From positions 1 through 64,000 of the forward strand of contig NZ_WKKA01000006.1 in NCBI RefSeq assembly GCF_009674885.1: a DNA stretch of 64,000 bases, read 5' to 3'. The stretch's first letter is position 1, and each line of letters opens with the position of its first letter. The notes under the pieces were generated by a model that was not told the DNA's origin, searched no databases, and was given only the letters and a program-made list of their open reading frames with translations. Below, in pieces: positions 24,115-32,396 of the stretch. Source of the DNA: Paracoccus sp. S-4012. GTDB taxonomy: Bacteria; Pseudomonadota; Alphaproteobacteria; Rhodobacterales; Rhodobacteraceae. The position numbers and the translations under genes were made by a program.

Positions 24115-25317
24115 ATGGCGCTGAGACTGTTCGGGCGGGGCGAGCGGGCCCCGTCACAGGCGGAAGTGCCGGCGGCGCCGGAGCGGAAGGCCTCGGCCGC
24201 GGGGCGTGTGGTGGCGCTGGCGACCGGGTCGGGTCGCGTCGCCTGGAGCGCGCGGGACACGGCGAGCCTGACGCGGACGGGGTTCACGGCGAACCCGGTG
24301 GGGTTCCGCACGGTGAAGCTGATCGCGGAGGCGGCCGCCGCCGTGCCGCTGGTGTGTCAGGACGAGGCGCGGCGCTACGAGACCCATCCGGTCCTTGACC
24401 TGCTGCGCCGGCCGAACCTTGGGCAGGGGCGGGCGGAGCTGTTCGAGGCGCTCTACGGGCAGATGCTGCTCTCGGGGAGCGGGTTTCTGGAGGCGGTGGG
24501 CGCGCGGCCGGACGGGGTGCCGGAGGAGCTGCACGTCCTGCGCTCGGACCGGATGGCGGTGGTGCCGGGGACGGACGGCTGGCCGGAGGCCTGGGAGTAT
24601 CAGGTCGGCGGGCGCAAGGTGCTCTTCGACATGACCGGCTCGCCCGATCCGGTGTGCCACGTCAAGGCGTTCCATCCGCAGGACGACCATTACGGGTTGT
24701 CGCCCATGCAGGCGGCGGCGGTGGCGGTGGATGTCCACAACAGCGCCTCGGCCTGGTCGAAGGCGCTGCTGGACAACGCCGCCCGGCCTTCCGGTGCGAT
24801 GGTCTATCGCGGGGTGGACGGGCAGGGGGTGCTGAGCCCTGAGCAGTTCGAGCGGCTGCAGTCCGAGATCGAGATGCATCATCAGGGCGCGCGAAATGCC
24901 GGCCGGCCGATGCTGCTGGAGGGCGGGCTCGACTGGAAGCCGATGGGGTTCTCGCCCGCGGACATGGAGTTCCACCAGACCAAGGCCTCGGCGGCGCGGG
25001 AGATCGCGCTGGCCTTCGGGGTGCCGCCGATGCTGCTGGGGATACCGGGCGACCTGACCTACGCCAATTACGCCGAGGCGAACCGGGCCTTTTACCGGCT
25101 GACGGTCCTGCCCTTGGCGACGCGGGTGGCGGCGGCGGTGGCCTGGTGGCTTTCGGAGCATCTGGGGGCGGAGGTCATGCTGAAGCCGGACCTCGACCAG
25201 ATCCCGGCGCTCGCCGACGAGCGCGACCAGCACTGGCGGCGGGTGGCGGCGGCGGATTTTCTGACCCCGGCCGAGAAGCGCGCGGCGCTGGGGCTGCCGC
25301 CGATCGCGGGTGCCTGA
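24115..25317 (+). CDS. g3: GTA portal protein, HK97 type
   Basis: This 400-residue phage portal protein has FRTVKLIAEAAAAVPLV near the N-terminus, VCHVKAFHPQDDHYGLSPMQ in the middle and FGVPPMLLGIPGDLTYANYA towards the end, all typical of HK97-type portals. It forms the ring through which DNA enters the head. The start at 24115 follows GGAGGG with seven bases between; ATG at 24100 is an alternative that adds five residues. It overlaps the next small gene by eight bases. Confidence 0.92.
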   Translation: MALRLFGRGERAPSQAEVPAAPERKASAAGRVVALATGSGRVAWSARDTASLTRTGFTANPVGFRTVKLIAEAAAAVPLVCQDEARRYETHPVLDLLRRPNLGQGRAELFEALYGQMLLSGSGFLEAVGARPDGVPEELHVLRSDRMAVVPGTDGWPEAWEYQVGGRKVLFDMTGSPDPVCHVKAFHPQDDHYGLSPMQAAAVAVDVHNSASAWSKALLDNAARPSGAMVYRGVDGQGVLSPEQFERLQSEIEMHHQGARNAGRPMLLEGGLDWKPMGFSPADMEFHQTKASAAREIALAFGVPPMLLGIPGDLTYANYAEANRAFYRLTVLPLATRVAAAVAWWLSEHLGAEVMLKPDLDQIPALADERDQHWRRVAAADFLTPAEKRAALGLPPIAGA

Positions 25318-25546
25318 GGTGGAGGGGTCGCGCTTCACCCCGCCCGGCTGGCACGAGCACCGCTTCGAGACGCAGGAGCGGATCATGGCGCTGCAGTTCG
25401 GGCAGGTCGAGAAGCGGCTCGAGCGGATCGAGCTGCTGATGGGGGCGCTGGAGAAGCGGCTCTGGGTGACGGTCTACGGCGTCGTCGCTGTGATCCTCAC
25501 CCAGGCTGTGCAGGGCATTCTGGATTACGTTCCGAAAGGGGGCTGA
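25310..25546 (+). CDS. GTA small protein between portal and protease (g3.5)
   Basis: This 78-residue protein has an amphipathic helical part (MALQFGQVEKRLERIELLMG) followed by one hydrophobic segment (VTVYGVVAVILTQAVQGIL). Its place between portal and protease matches the small unnamed gene found there in Rhodobacter-type GTA clusters. The role is unknown; a single membrane helix or a scaffold-like part are both possible. The GTG start overlaps the portal stop; GTG at 25319 is an alternative. Confidence 0.65.
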   Translation: MPEVEGSRFTPPGWHEHRFETQERIMALQFGQVEKRLERIELLMGALEKRLWVTVYGVVAVILTQAVQGILDYVPKGG

Positions 25547-25549
25547 CCC

Positions 25550-26104
25550 ATGCGGCTGACGGACTGGGGACTGGAGACGAAATACGCCGCGGCGGCGCCG
25601 GCGCCGGTGCTGACCGGGGGCCGGGTGATCGACGGCTATGCGAGCCTCTTCGGCGTGCCGGATCAGGGCGGCGACGTGGTGCGGCCGGGCGCCTATGCGG
25701 CGGGGCTGGCGCGGCTCGCGGCGGGAGCAGGGCGGGTGCGGATGCTGTGGCAGCACGACCCGGCGGCGCCGATCGGGGTCTGGGACGAGATCGCCGAGGA
25801 CGAGCGGGGCTTGCGCGTGAAGGGGCGGCTGCTGACCGAGGTGGCGCAGGCCCGCGAGGCGGCGGCGCTGATCGAGGCGGGGGCGATCGAGGGGCTCTCG
25901 ATCGGCTACCGCACGATCCGCGCCGAGCGCGACGACAAGGGCCACCGGGCGCTCAGCGAGGTGGAGCTGTGGGAGGTGTCGCTGGTGACCTTCCCGATGC
26001 TGCCGGAGGCGCGGCTGGCGGCCACCAAGGCGGCGGGCGAGCCCGAGGCGGCGGCGCTGGCGGGGGTCTTCGCCCGCGCGGCGGCAGCCCTGCGGATCGC
26101 CTGA
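25550..26104 (+). CDS. g4: GTA prohead protease, HK97 family
   Basis: This 184-residue serine protease of the U35 type has H69 in MLWQHDPAAPIG and S117 in GAIEGLSIGYRT as probable catalytic residues, followed by ELWEVSLVTFPM. It trims the N-terminal part of the capsid protein during head assembly. It starts four bases after the previous stop and precedes the capsid gene, the usual order. Confidence 0.92.
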   Translation: MRLTDWGLETKYAAAAPAPVLTGGRVIDGYASLFGVPDQGGDVVRPGAYAAGLARLAAGAGRVRMLWQHDPAAPIGVWDEIAEDERGLRVKGRLLTEVAQAREAAALIEAGAIEGLSIGYRTIRAERDDKGHRALSEVELWEVSLVTFPMLPEARLAATKAAGEPEAAALAGVFARAAAALRIA

Positions 26105-26134
26105 CGCAAGATTTCCGACAAGGAGGAGAGAGCG

Positions 26135-27289
26135 ATGACCGAGGCAAGGGCCGCGGCCGAGGCGGGCATGCCCGCCACCGACCTGCACCGGGCGGTCGAG
26201 GAGTTCGTGGGCGAACTCAAGACCTTCCGCACTGACATTCACAACCGTCTGATAGCACAGGACACCCGCATGACGATGCTCGACCGCAAGGCCGCGTTCC
26301 GCGGCCGCTCGCCCCTCTCGACCGACGCGCAGGCCGAGGCCCCGCACCAGAAGGCCTTCGCGGCCTATGTCCGCTCCGGCGACGAGGACGCGCTGCGCGG
26401 CCTCGGGGTCGAGCAGAAGGCGATCTCGGTCGCCGACGGGGGCTTCCTGATGCCGCCGCAGGTGGCGGAAACGGTGCAGTCGGCGCTGCGCGCGGCCGGT
26501 TCGCTGCGCGCTATCGCCAATGTCGTGCAGGTCGAGGGTTCGAGCTACGATGTGCTGGTCGAGACGGGCGACACCGGCACCGCCTGGGCCAACGACATCG
26601 CCGCCACGGCGGAGACGGCGGCGGCGGGCGTGTCGCGCATCACCGTGCCGCTGCATGAGCTGTCGGCGATGCCGAAGGCCAGCCAGCGGCTGCTGGACGA
26701 CGCGGCCTTCGACGTCGAGGCCTGGCTGGCCGAGCGCATCGCTGACCGGTTCGGCCGCGCCGAGGCCGCGGCCTTCATCAACGGCGACGGCAGCGACAAG
26801 CCGCGCGGGTTGACGCGGGTGCCGCAGGGTCCGGCGAACAGCAACGACCCGGCGCAGATCGGCACCCTGCCCGAGGGCTTCGAGCCGGACTACGCGGACG
26901 AGACGCTGATCTCGCTCGTCTATGCGCTGCATCCGGCCTATCGCGCCAATGCCTGCTTCGTCATGAGCTCAAAGACGGCGGCGGCGCTGCGGCGGATGAA
27001 GGACGCGGACGGGCGGTTCCTCTGGGCCGACACCCTCGCGCAGGGAGAGCCGGCGCGGCTGCTGGGATACCCGGTGATGATCTCGGAGGACATGCCGGAA
27101 GCCGGCCCCGGCGCTGCGGCGCTGTTCTTCGGCGATTTCCGCGCCGGCTACACGGTGGCCGAGCGGCCCGAGCTGCGCGTGCTGCGCGATCCCTTCTCGG
27201 CCAAGCCGCATGTGCTCTTCTACGCGACCAAGCGCGTTGGCGGCGCGGTCACAGACGGGCGCGCGATCAAGCGGCTGAACTTCGCCTGA
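26135..27289 (+). CDS. g5: GTA major capsid protein, HK97 fold
   Basis: This 384-residue protein has an N-terminal part of about 90 residues that is charged and helical (ADLHRAVEEFVGELK-like) and is likely removed by the protease. The HK97-fold core follows, with VADGGFLMPPQVAETVQSAL, MPKASQRLLDDAAFDVEAWL and AAFINGDGSDKPRGL. GAGRUE-free ends and the usual RPELRVLRDPFSAKPHVLFY C-terminal region are seen. It builds the GTA head. AAGGAGGAGAG precedes the start, as expected for a gene made in large amounts. Confidence 0.93.
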   Translation: MTEARAAAEAGMPATDLHRAVEEFVGELKTFRTDIHNRLIAQDTRMTMLDRKAAFRGRSPLSTDAQAEAPHQKAFAAYVRSGDEDALRGLGVEQKAISVADGGFLMPPQVAETVQSALRAAGSLRAIANVVQVEGSSYDVLVETGDTGTAWANDIAATAETAAAGVSRITVPLHELSAMPKASQRLLDDAAFDVEAWLAERIADRFGRAEAAAFINGDGSDKPRGLTRVPQGPANSNDPAQIGTLPEGFEPDYADETLISLVYALHPAYRANACFVMSSKTAAALRRMKDADGRFLWADTLAQGEPARLLGYPVMISEDMPEAGPGAAALFFGDFRAGYTVAERPELRVLRDPFSAKPHVLFYATKRVGGAVTDGRAIKRLNFA

Positions 27290-27456
27290 TCCACGGGCGA
27301 GGCGGGGCCGCGCAACACGACGCGCAGGCTGGTCCAGCTGTCCGCGCGCAACGGCCCGCGCGCGGGCGCGCGGCCCCGACATCGCCGCCGAAGCCGCCCG
27401 CGCGGGGCGGCCATTGCGTGCCCCGTGGCTTGGGCGTGGGACGGGAGGTCCAGGAG

Positions 27457-28062
27457 ATGATGCTAGTCGAGGAGACGGCCCCGCCGGCAGAGGCGCTGCC
27501 GGTGGCGGGGCTCAGGGCGCATCTGCGCCTCGGGTCGGGCTTCGCCGGAGGGGTGGATGCGGCCGAGGACGCGGCGCTCGCCTCGTTCCTGCGCGCAGCC
27601 ATCGCGGCGATCGAGGCGCGCACCGGCAAGGTGCTGCTGCGCCGCCGTTTCCGCATGCGGATTGAGGACTGGCGCGAGCCGGAATGCCAGCCGCTGCCGC
27701 TGGCGCCGGTCGCCTCGGTGGACGAGGTGGTGGTGACGGATCGGCGCGGCGTGGAGCGCGCGGTCGAAGCGGAGGCCTGGCGGCTGGTGCCGGACAACCA
27801 GCGGCCGCTGTTGCGCGGGGCGGGCCTGTCGCTGCCGGTGGTGCCGGCGGGCGGGTTCGTGACGATCACGTTCACCGCGGGATTCGGCAGCGGCTGGGAG
27901 GCCATTCCGCCGGATCTGGCGCATGCGGTGATCCTGCTGGCGGCGCAATACCATGACGACCGCGGCGCGGCCGGTCTTGGCGCGGCGCTGCCGTTTCCGG
28001 TGGCGGCGCTGATCGAGCGCTGGCGCGCAGTGCGGGTGCTGACCGGCAGGGTCGCGCGATGA
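27457..28062 (+). CDS. g6: GTA head-tail adaptor protein
   Basis: This 201-residue protein of the gp6-like connector family has LRAHLRLGSGFAGGVDAAED and LASFLRAAIAAIEARTGKVL at the N-terminus, then PLPLAPVASVDEV and a C-terminal helix with LAHAVILLAAQYHDD. In the R. capsulatus GTA structure the equivalent forms the ring below the portal. The start at 27457 follows GGGAGG; the frame is open back to 27418 without family match. Confidence 0.85.
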   Translation: MMLVEETAPPAEALPVAGLRAHLRLGSGFAGGVDAAEDAALASFLRAAIAAIEARTGKVLLRRRFRMRIEDWREPECQPLPLAPVASVDEVVVTDRRGVERAVEAEAWRLVPDNQRPLLRGAGLSLPVVPAGGFVTITFTAGFGSGWEAIPPDLAHAVILLAAQYHDDRGAAGLGAALPFPVAALIERWRAVRVLTGRVAR

Positions 28063-28397
28063 GGCGGGTGCAGCCGGATGTGGCGCTGGTGCTGGAGGCG
28101 CCGCTGAGGATCGCGGACGGGCTCGGCGGCCAGGTCACGCAATGGGTGGCGCGCGGGCAGCTCTGGGGCGCGATGGACGCGGGCTCGGGGCGCGAGGCGC
28201 GGGGCGAGGCGGGGGCGGCGAGCGTGGTCGCCTGGCGCATCACGGTGCGGGCGGCGCCGCCGGGTGATCCGCGAAGGCCGAGGCCGGGCGAGCGGCTGCG
28301 GCTGGGGCCGCGGATCTTCCGCATCGAGGCGGTGGCCGAGGACGGGCCCAGGGGGCGCTGGCTTGTCTGTCACGCGAAAGAGGAGGGCGGCGCATGA
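28059..28397 (+). CDS. g7: GTA head completion (stopper) protein
   Basis: This 112-residue small beta-rich protein of the phage head-tail adaptor type has APLRIADGLGGQVTQWV, then WRITVRAAPPGDPRRPRPGE and LGPRIFRIEAVAEDGPRGRW. It sits between adaptor and tail terminator genes with ATGA overlaps on both sides, so translation is probably coupled. It should plug or close the head after packaging. Confidence 0.82.
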   Translation: MRRVQPDVALVLEAPLRIADGLGGQVTQWVARGQLWGAMDAGSGREARGEAGAASVVAWRITVRAAPPGDPRRPRPGERLRLGPRIFRIEAVAEDGPRGRWLVCHAKEEGGA

Positions 28398-28819
28398 GCT
28401 TCATGGCGTCCATCGCGCTGCAGGGCGCGGTCTATGAGCGGCTGCGGGACGATCCGGCGGTCGCGGCCCTAGTGGGCGATGCGGTCTACGACGCCATGCC
28501 GGTGAGCCCGCCCTCGGGCACGCATGTGTCGCTGGGGCCGGAGGTGGTTCGCGATGCGGGCGACATGACGGCGGCGGGGTCGGAGCATGATTTCACCGTC
28601 TCGGTGCTGAGCGGCGCGGATCAGGACAATGGCGGCTTCGGCGGCGTCAAGGCCGCCGCCGCCGCGGTGGCCGCGGCGCTGGAGGGCGGCGAGGCGCTGG
28701 CGCTGTCGCGTGGCCGGCTGGCGGGACTGTGGTTCCTGCGCGCGAATGCGCGGCGGACGGAGAACGGGGCGGGGCGACGGGTCGACTTGACCTTCCGCGC
28801 CCGCGTGGACCTGGGTTGA
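28394..28819 (+). CDS. g8: GTA tail terminator (DUF3168)
   Basis: This 141-residue DUF3168 protein has IALQGAVYERLRDDPAVAAL, then PSGTHVSLGPEVVRDAGDMT, then EHDFTVSVLSGADQDNGGFG. The family caps the tail tube and joins it to the head. It overlaps g7 by four bases. Confidence 0.87.
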   Translation: MSFMASIALQGAVYERLRDDPAVAALVGDAVYDAMPVSPPSGTHVSLGPEVVRDAGDMTAAGSEHDFTVSVLSGADQDNGGFGGVKAAAAAVAAALEGGEALALSRGRLAGLWFLRANARRTENGAGRRVDLTFRARVDLG

Positions 28820-28831
28820 GGAGGACGGCTG

Positions 28832-29260
28832 ATGCCGGTGCAGAACGGACGCGACCTGCTGATCAAGATGGACATGACCGGCAACGGGCAGTTCGAGACG
28901 GTCGCGGGGCTCAGGGCCACGCGGCTCGGCTTCAACGCCGAGACGGTTGACGTGACGAGCCTCGACAGCACCGGGCGCTGGCGCGAGCTGCTGGGCGGGG
29001 CCGGGGTGAGGTCGGCCACGATCTCGGGCTCGGGCGTGTTCCGCGACGCGGGGTCGGACGCGCGGATGCGGCAGGTCTTCTTCGACGGCGAGGCGCCGCG
29101 CTGCCAGGTCATCATCCCGGATTTCGGGACGGTGGAGGGGCCGTTCGTCATCACCGGGCTGGAATATGCCGGGACCTGGAACGGCGAGGCGACCTATGAG
29201 CTGACGCTGGCCTCGGCGGGCGCGCTCGGGTTCCTCGCGGATGCCGCGGTGGGCCCGTGA
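28832..29260 (+). CDS. g9: GTA major tail tube protein, TP901-1 family
   Basis: This 142-residue tube protein has PVQNGRDLLIKMDMTGNGQF, then ATRLGFNAETVDVTSLDSTG, then EGPFVITGLEYAGTWNGEAT. It polymerises into the tail tube. GAGGAGG precedes the start, twelve bases after g8. Confidence 0.92.
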   Translation: MPVQNGRDLLIKMDMTGNGQFETVAGLRATRLGFNAETVDVTSLDSTGRWRELLGGAGVRSATISGSGVFRDAGSDARMRQVFFDGEAPRCQVIIPDFGTVEGPFVITGLEYAGTWNGEATYELTLASAGALGFLADAAVGP

Positions 29261-29577
29261 GCGGTGCGAACCCGCATGCGGGGGAGGTGGAGGTCGTGCT
29301 CGACGGGCAGCCGTGGCGGGCGCGGCTGACGCTGGGCGCGCTCGCGGGGCTCGAGGCCGATCTGGGGGCCGAGAGCATGATCGCGCTGATAGAGCGGTTC
29401 GAGGGCGGCGGCTTCTCGACCCGCGACGTGCTGGCGGTGCTGGTCGCGGGGCTGAGGGGGGGCGGCTGGCAGGGGCAGGCGGCCGACCTCGTGACGGTCG
29501 AGATCGGGGGCGGGCCGCTGGGCGCCGCGCGGGCGGCGGCGGAGCTGATCGCGCGCGCCTTCCGCATCGCGGCGTGA
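29257..29577 (+). CDS. g10: GTA tail assembly chaperone (g10)
   Basis: This 106-residue protein has EVEVVLDGQPWRARLTLGAL and LVAGLRGGGWQGQAADLVTV, matching the GTA gene 10 family (DUF3356). In long tails the equivalent pair of chaperones binds the tape measure. It overlaps both g9 (ATGA-type) and the next small gene (GTGA at 29574). Confidence 0.85.
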   Translation: MSGANPHAGEVEVVLDGQPWRARLTLGALAGLEADLGAESMIALIERFEGGGFSTRDVLAVLVAGLRGGGWQGQAADLVTVEIGGGPLGAARAAAELIARAFRIAA

Positions 29578-29780
29578 AGCCGCGGGGGCTGGACTGGCCG
29601 GGGCTGATGCGGGCTGGGATCGCCGGGCTGGGGCTGAAGCCGGCGGAGTTCTGGGCGCTGACCCCGGCGGAGCTGGCGCTGATGCTGGGGATCGATCCGG
29701 GGGGCGCGGGCGGTGGCATGAGCCGCGCGCGGCTCGACGAGCTGGCGGCGCGGTTTCCCGACGCTGCGCGCGACAACTGA
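29574..29780 (+). CDS. GTA small tail chaperone partner (TIGR02216-like)
   Basis: This 68-residue protein (LDWPGLMRAGIAGLGLKPAE, then FWALTPAELALML) matches the short phage protein encoded between g10 and the tape measure in GTA clusters. The GTG start overlaps the g10 stop. It probably acts with g10 in loading the tape measure. Confidence 0.75.
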   Translation: MKPRGLDWPGLMRAGIAGLGLKPAEFWALTPAELALMLGIDPGGAGGGMSRARLDELAARFPDAARDN

Positions 29781-29794
29781 GAGGAGGGCGGCCG

Positions 29795-30448
29795 ATGGCC
29801 GATCAGGACGGGCTGGACCGGCTGGAGCAGGGATTTGCCAACTCGGGGCGCATCTCCGCCGAGTTCGAGGCGGAGCTGGCGCGGCTGCGGCAGTCCATGC
29901 TCTACACCGGGCGCGAGACGGGGCAGCTGGCGGCCGGGATCGGCGGCGGGCTCAGGCGGGCCTTCGACGGGCTCGCGCTCGACGGCATGAAGCTCAGCGA
30001 CGCGCTGAAGGGGATCGCGCGGAGCCTGGTGGATACGGCCTACAGCATTGCCATGAAGCCGGTGCAGCAGGCGCTGGGCGCGGCGGTGGCGAACGGGATG
30101 AACGCCATGATCGGCGGCATCGGCGCGCCGACGCCCTTCGCGCGGGGCGGCGTCTTCACCGAGGGGCGGGTGATGCCGTTTGCGCGGGGCGGGATCGTTT
30201 CGCAGCCGACGCATTTCCCGATGCGCGGCGGCACCGGGCTGATGGGCGAGGCGGGGCCGGAGGCGATCATGCCGCTGCGGCGGGGGGCCGATGGCCGCCT
30301 GGGGGTCGCGGCGGCGGGGTCAGCAGGCCGCGCGGTCAACGTGACGATCAACGTCTCGACCCCGGATGTCGCCGGCTTCTCCCGCAGCCAGAGCCAGATC
30401 GCCCAGCAGATGCGCCGCGCGCTTGCCCGCGGCGAGCGCAATTCGTGA
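29795..30448 (+). CDS. g11: GTA tail tape measure protein
   Basis: This 217-residue protein has LRQSMLYTGRETGQLAAGIG, ALKGIARSLVDTAYSIAMKP and a glycine-rich C-terminus with FARGGVFTEGRVMPFARGGI and GLMGEAGPEAIMPLRRGADG, repeats found in lambda-type tape measures. It is short for the family but normal for GTAs, whose tails are short. GAGGAGG lies before the start. Confidence 0.88.
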   Translation: MADQDGLDRLEQGFANSGRISAEFEAELARLRQSMLYTGRETGQLAAGIGGGLRRAFDGLALDGMKLSDALKGIARSLVDTAYSIAMKPVQQALGAAVANGMNAMIGGIGAPTPFARGGVFTEGRVMPFARGGIVSQPTHFPMRGGTGLMGEAGPEAIMPLRRGADGRLGVAAAGSAGRAVNVTINVSTPDVAGFSRSQSQIAQQMRRALARGERNS

Positions 30449-30455
30449 GGAAAAC

Positions 30456-31088
30456 ATGGCCTTCCACGAGATCCGCTTTCCCCCGAAACTCAGCTTCGGC
30501 TCGCTCGGCGGCCCCGAGCGGCGCACCGAGATCGTCGCGCTGACGAACGGCTTCGAGGAGCGCAACACGCCCTGGGCGCATTCGCGGCGGCGCTATGACG
30601 CGGGGCTAGGGCTGCGCTCGCTCGACGATGTGGCGGAGCTGGTGGCCTTCTTCGAGGCGCGCGGCGGGCAGCTGCACGGTTTCCGCTGGAAGGACTGGGC
30701 CGACTACAAGAGCTGCGCGCCGTCGCGGGTGCCGGCGGCGCAGGACCAGATGCTGGGGCAGGGGGACAGCGCGCGGACGGCGTTTGCGCTGCACAAGGCG
30801 TATGTCTCCGGGCCGGGGCGGTACGTGCGGCCGGTGGTGAAGCCGGTGCAGGGCACGGTGCGGATCGCGGTTGGCGGCGACGAGCTGCGCGAGGCGGTGC
30901 ACTGGAGCCTCGACTACGCGACGGGGGTCGTCACCTTCGCCGAGCCGCCGGGCGACCGGGCGGCGGTCACGGCGGGGTTCGAGTTCGACGTGCCGGTGCG
31001 CTTCGACACGGATCATGTGGCGGTCTCCGTGGCCTCGTTCGAGGCCGGGAGCATGCCCGACGTGCCGGTGATCGAGGTGCGGACATGA
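30456..31088 (+). CDS. g12: GTA distal tail protein (DUF2460)
   Basis: This 210-residue DUF2460 protein (TIGR02217) has AFHEIRFPPKLSFGSLGGPE, then FFEARGGQLHGFRWKDWADY, then VKPVQGTVRIAVGGDEL. It forms the ring at the tail end that holds the baseplate hub. AGGAAAAC precedes the start. It overlaps g13 by four bases. Confidence 0.9.
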   Translation: MAFHEIRFPPKLSFGSLGGPERRTEIVALTNGFEERNTPWAHSRRRYDAGLGLRSLDDVAELVAFFEARGGQLHGFRWKDWADYKSCAPSRVPAAQDQMLGQGDSARTAFALHKAYVSGPGRYVRPVVKPVQGTVRIAVGGDELREAVHWSLDYATGVVTFAEPPGDRAAVTAGFEFDVPVRFDTDHVAVSVASFEAGSMPDVPVIEVRT

Positions 31089-31933
31089 GCGGGGTCACGA
31101 CGACGCGGGCGCGGGCCTGGGCGGTCAAGCGGGGCGATGGGCTGGTGCTGGGGTTCACGGACCACGATGCGGCGCTGAGCTTCGAGGGCATCCGCTTCCG
31201 GCCCGAGACAGGCATGAGTGCTGCGGCGGTGATGCAGAGCGCGGGGCTGGCGGTCGACAACAGCGAGGTCGCGGGGATGCTCACGGACGACGCGATCACC
31301 GAAGCCGACCTCGCCGCGGGGCGCTGGGACGGGGCCGAGGTGCGGTTCTGGGAGGTGGACTGGACGGCGGTCGACGAGCGACGGCTGATGTTTCGCGGCT
31401 CGCTGGGCGAGATCACGCGCAAGGGGGCGTCGTTCCGGGCCGAGCTGCGGGGGCTGGCCGAGGCGCTGAACCGGCCCTGCGGGCGGGTCTATCACACGCG
31501 CTGCTCGGCGTTGCTGGGGGACGGCGCCTGCCGGGTGAACCTCGACGCGCCGGGGTATCGGGGGGAGGCGGTGGTGGCCGCGGTGGAGGAGGAGACGCGC
31601 ATCACGCTGCTGGCGCTGCCGGGGCATGACGCGGGGTGGTTCGAGCGCGGGGTGCTGGAGGCGCTGGACGGTGCCGCGAAGGGGCTCTCGGGGAGCATCA
31701 AGCGGGACGTGGCGCGCGCGGATGGCGGGCGCGAAGTGGAGTTGTGGGCGGGACTGCGGGCGGGGCTCGCGCCGGGGGACCGGGTAAGGCTGACGGCGGG
31801 GTGCGATCGGCGGGTTGAAACCTGTCGGTTGAAGTTCAACAATCATCTGAACTTCCGCGGCTTTCCTCACCTGCCGAGCGAGGACTGGCTGACGGCGCCC
31901 TCGGCGGCGGCGACCCGCGGGAGGAGGGCATGA
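31085..31933 (+). CDS. g13: GTA baseplate hub protein (DUF2163)
   Basis: This 282-residue DUF2163 protein has AWAVKRGDGLVLGFTDHDAA, then MSAAAVMQSAGLAVDNSEVA, and a C-terminal phage_BR0599 motif with cysteines (YHTRCSALLGDGACRVNLDA and LTAGCDRRVETCRLKFNNHL). The cysteines bind an iron-sulfur cluster in the R. capsulatus GTA hub; here four are present in the same layout. It is coupled to g14 by ATGA. Confidence 0.88.
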   Translation: MSGVTTTRARAWAVKRGDGLVLGFTDHDAALSFEGIRFRPETGMSAAAVMQSAGLAVDNSEVAGMLTDDAITEADLAAGRWDGAEVRFWEVDWTAVDERRLMFRGSLGEITRKGASFRAELRGLAEALNRPCGRVYHTRCSALLGDGACRVNLDAPGYRGEAVVAAVEEETRITLLALPGHDAGWFERGVLEALDGAAKGLSGSIKRDVARADGGREVELWAGLRAGLAPGDRVRLTAGCDRRVETCRLKFNNHLNFRGFPHLPSEDWLTAPSAAATRGRRA

Positions 31934-32370
31934 GCCTCGCGGCCGCGATTGTCGAGGAAGCGCGGGCCTGGATCGGGACGCCCTATGTGCATCAAGCTTC
32001 GGTGAAGGGCGCGGGGGCGGACTGCCTCGGGCTGCTGCGCGGGATCTGGCGGGCGCGGCTCGGGCCGGAGCCGGAGGCGGTGCCGCCCTATTCGCCCGAC
32101 TGGGGCGAGACCGGCGCAGCGGAGCTGCTGGCGGGCAGCGCGGCGCGGCATCTGCTGCCGGTCGCGTCCTCGGCGCCGCTGGCGCCGGGGCAGGTCCTGC
32201 TGTTTCGCATGCGCGACGGCGCGGTGGCCAAGCATCTCGGCATCCTCGCCGAGGCGGGCGCCGCCCCGAGCTTCGTTCACGCCTATGAGCGGCATGGCGT
32301 GGTCGAGAGCCCGCTGTCGCAGCCCTGGCGCGCGCGGATTGCCGCGCGGTTCACCTTTCCGGGCGCCTGA
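31930..32370 (+). CDS. g14: GTA cell-wall peptidase, NlpC/P60 type
   Basis: This 146-residue protein has the catalytic cysteine in KGAGADCLGLLRG, and the histidine is in VAKHLGILAE. It opens the peptidoglycan of the receiving cell at the tail tip. It overlaps g13 by four bases; g15 follows 26 bases later. Confidence 0.9.
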   Translation: MSLAAAIVEEARAWIGTPYVHQASVKGAGADCLGLLRGIWRARLGPEPEAVPPYSPDWGETGAAELLAGSAARHLLPVASSAPLAPGQVLLFRMRDGAVAKHLGILAEAGAAPSFVHAYERHGVVESPLSQPWRARIAARFTFPGA

Positions 32371-32396
32371 CGCCCAGCCTTTTCCGGGAGGAAGCG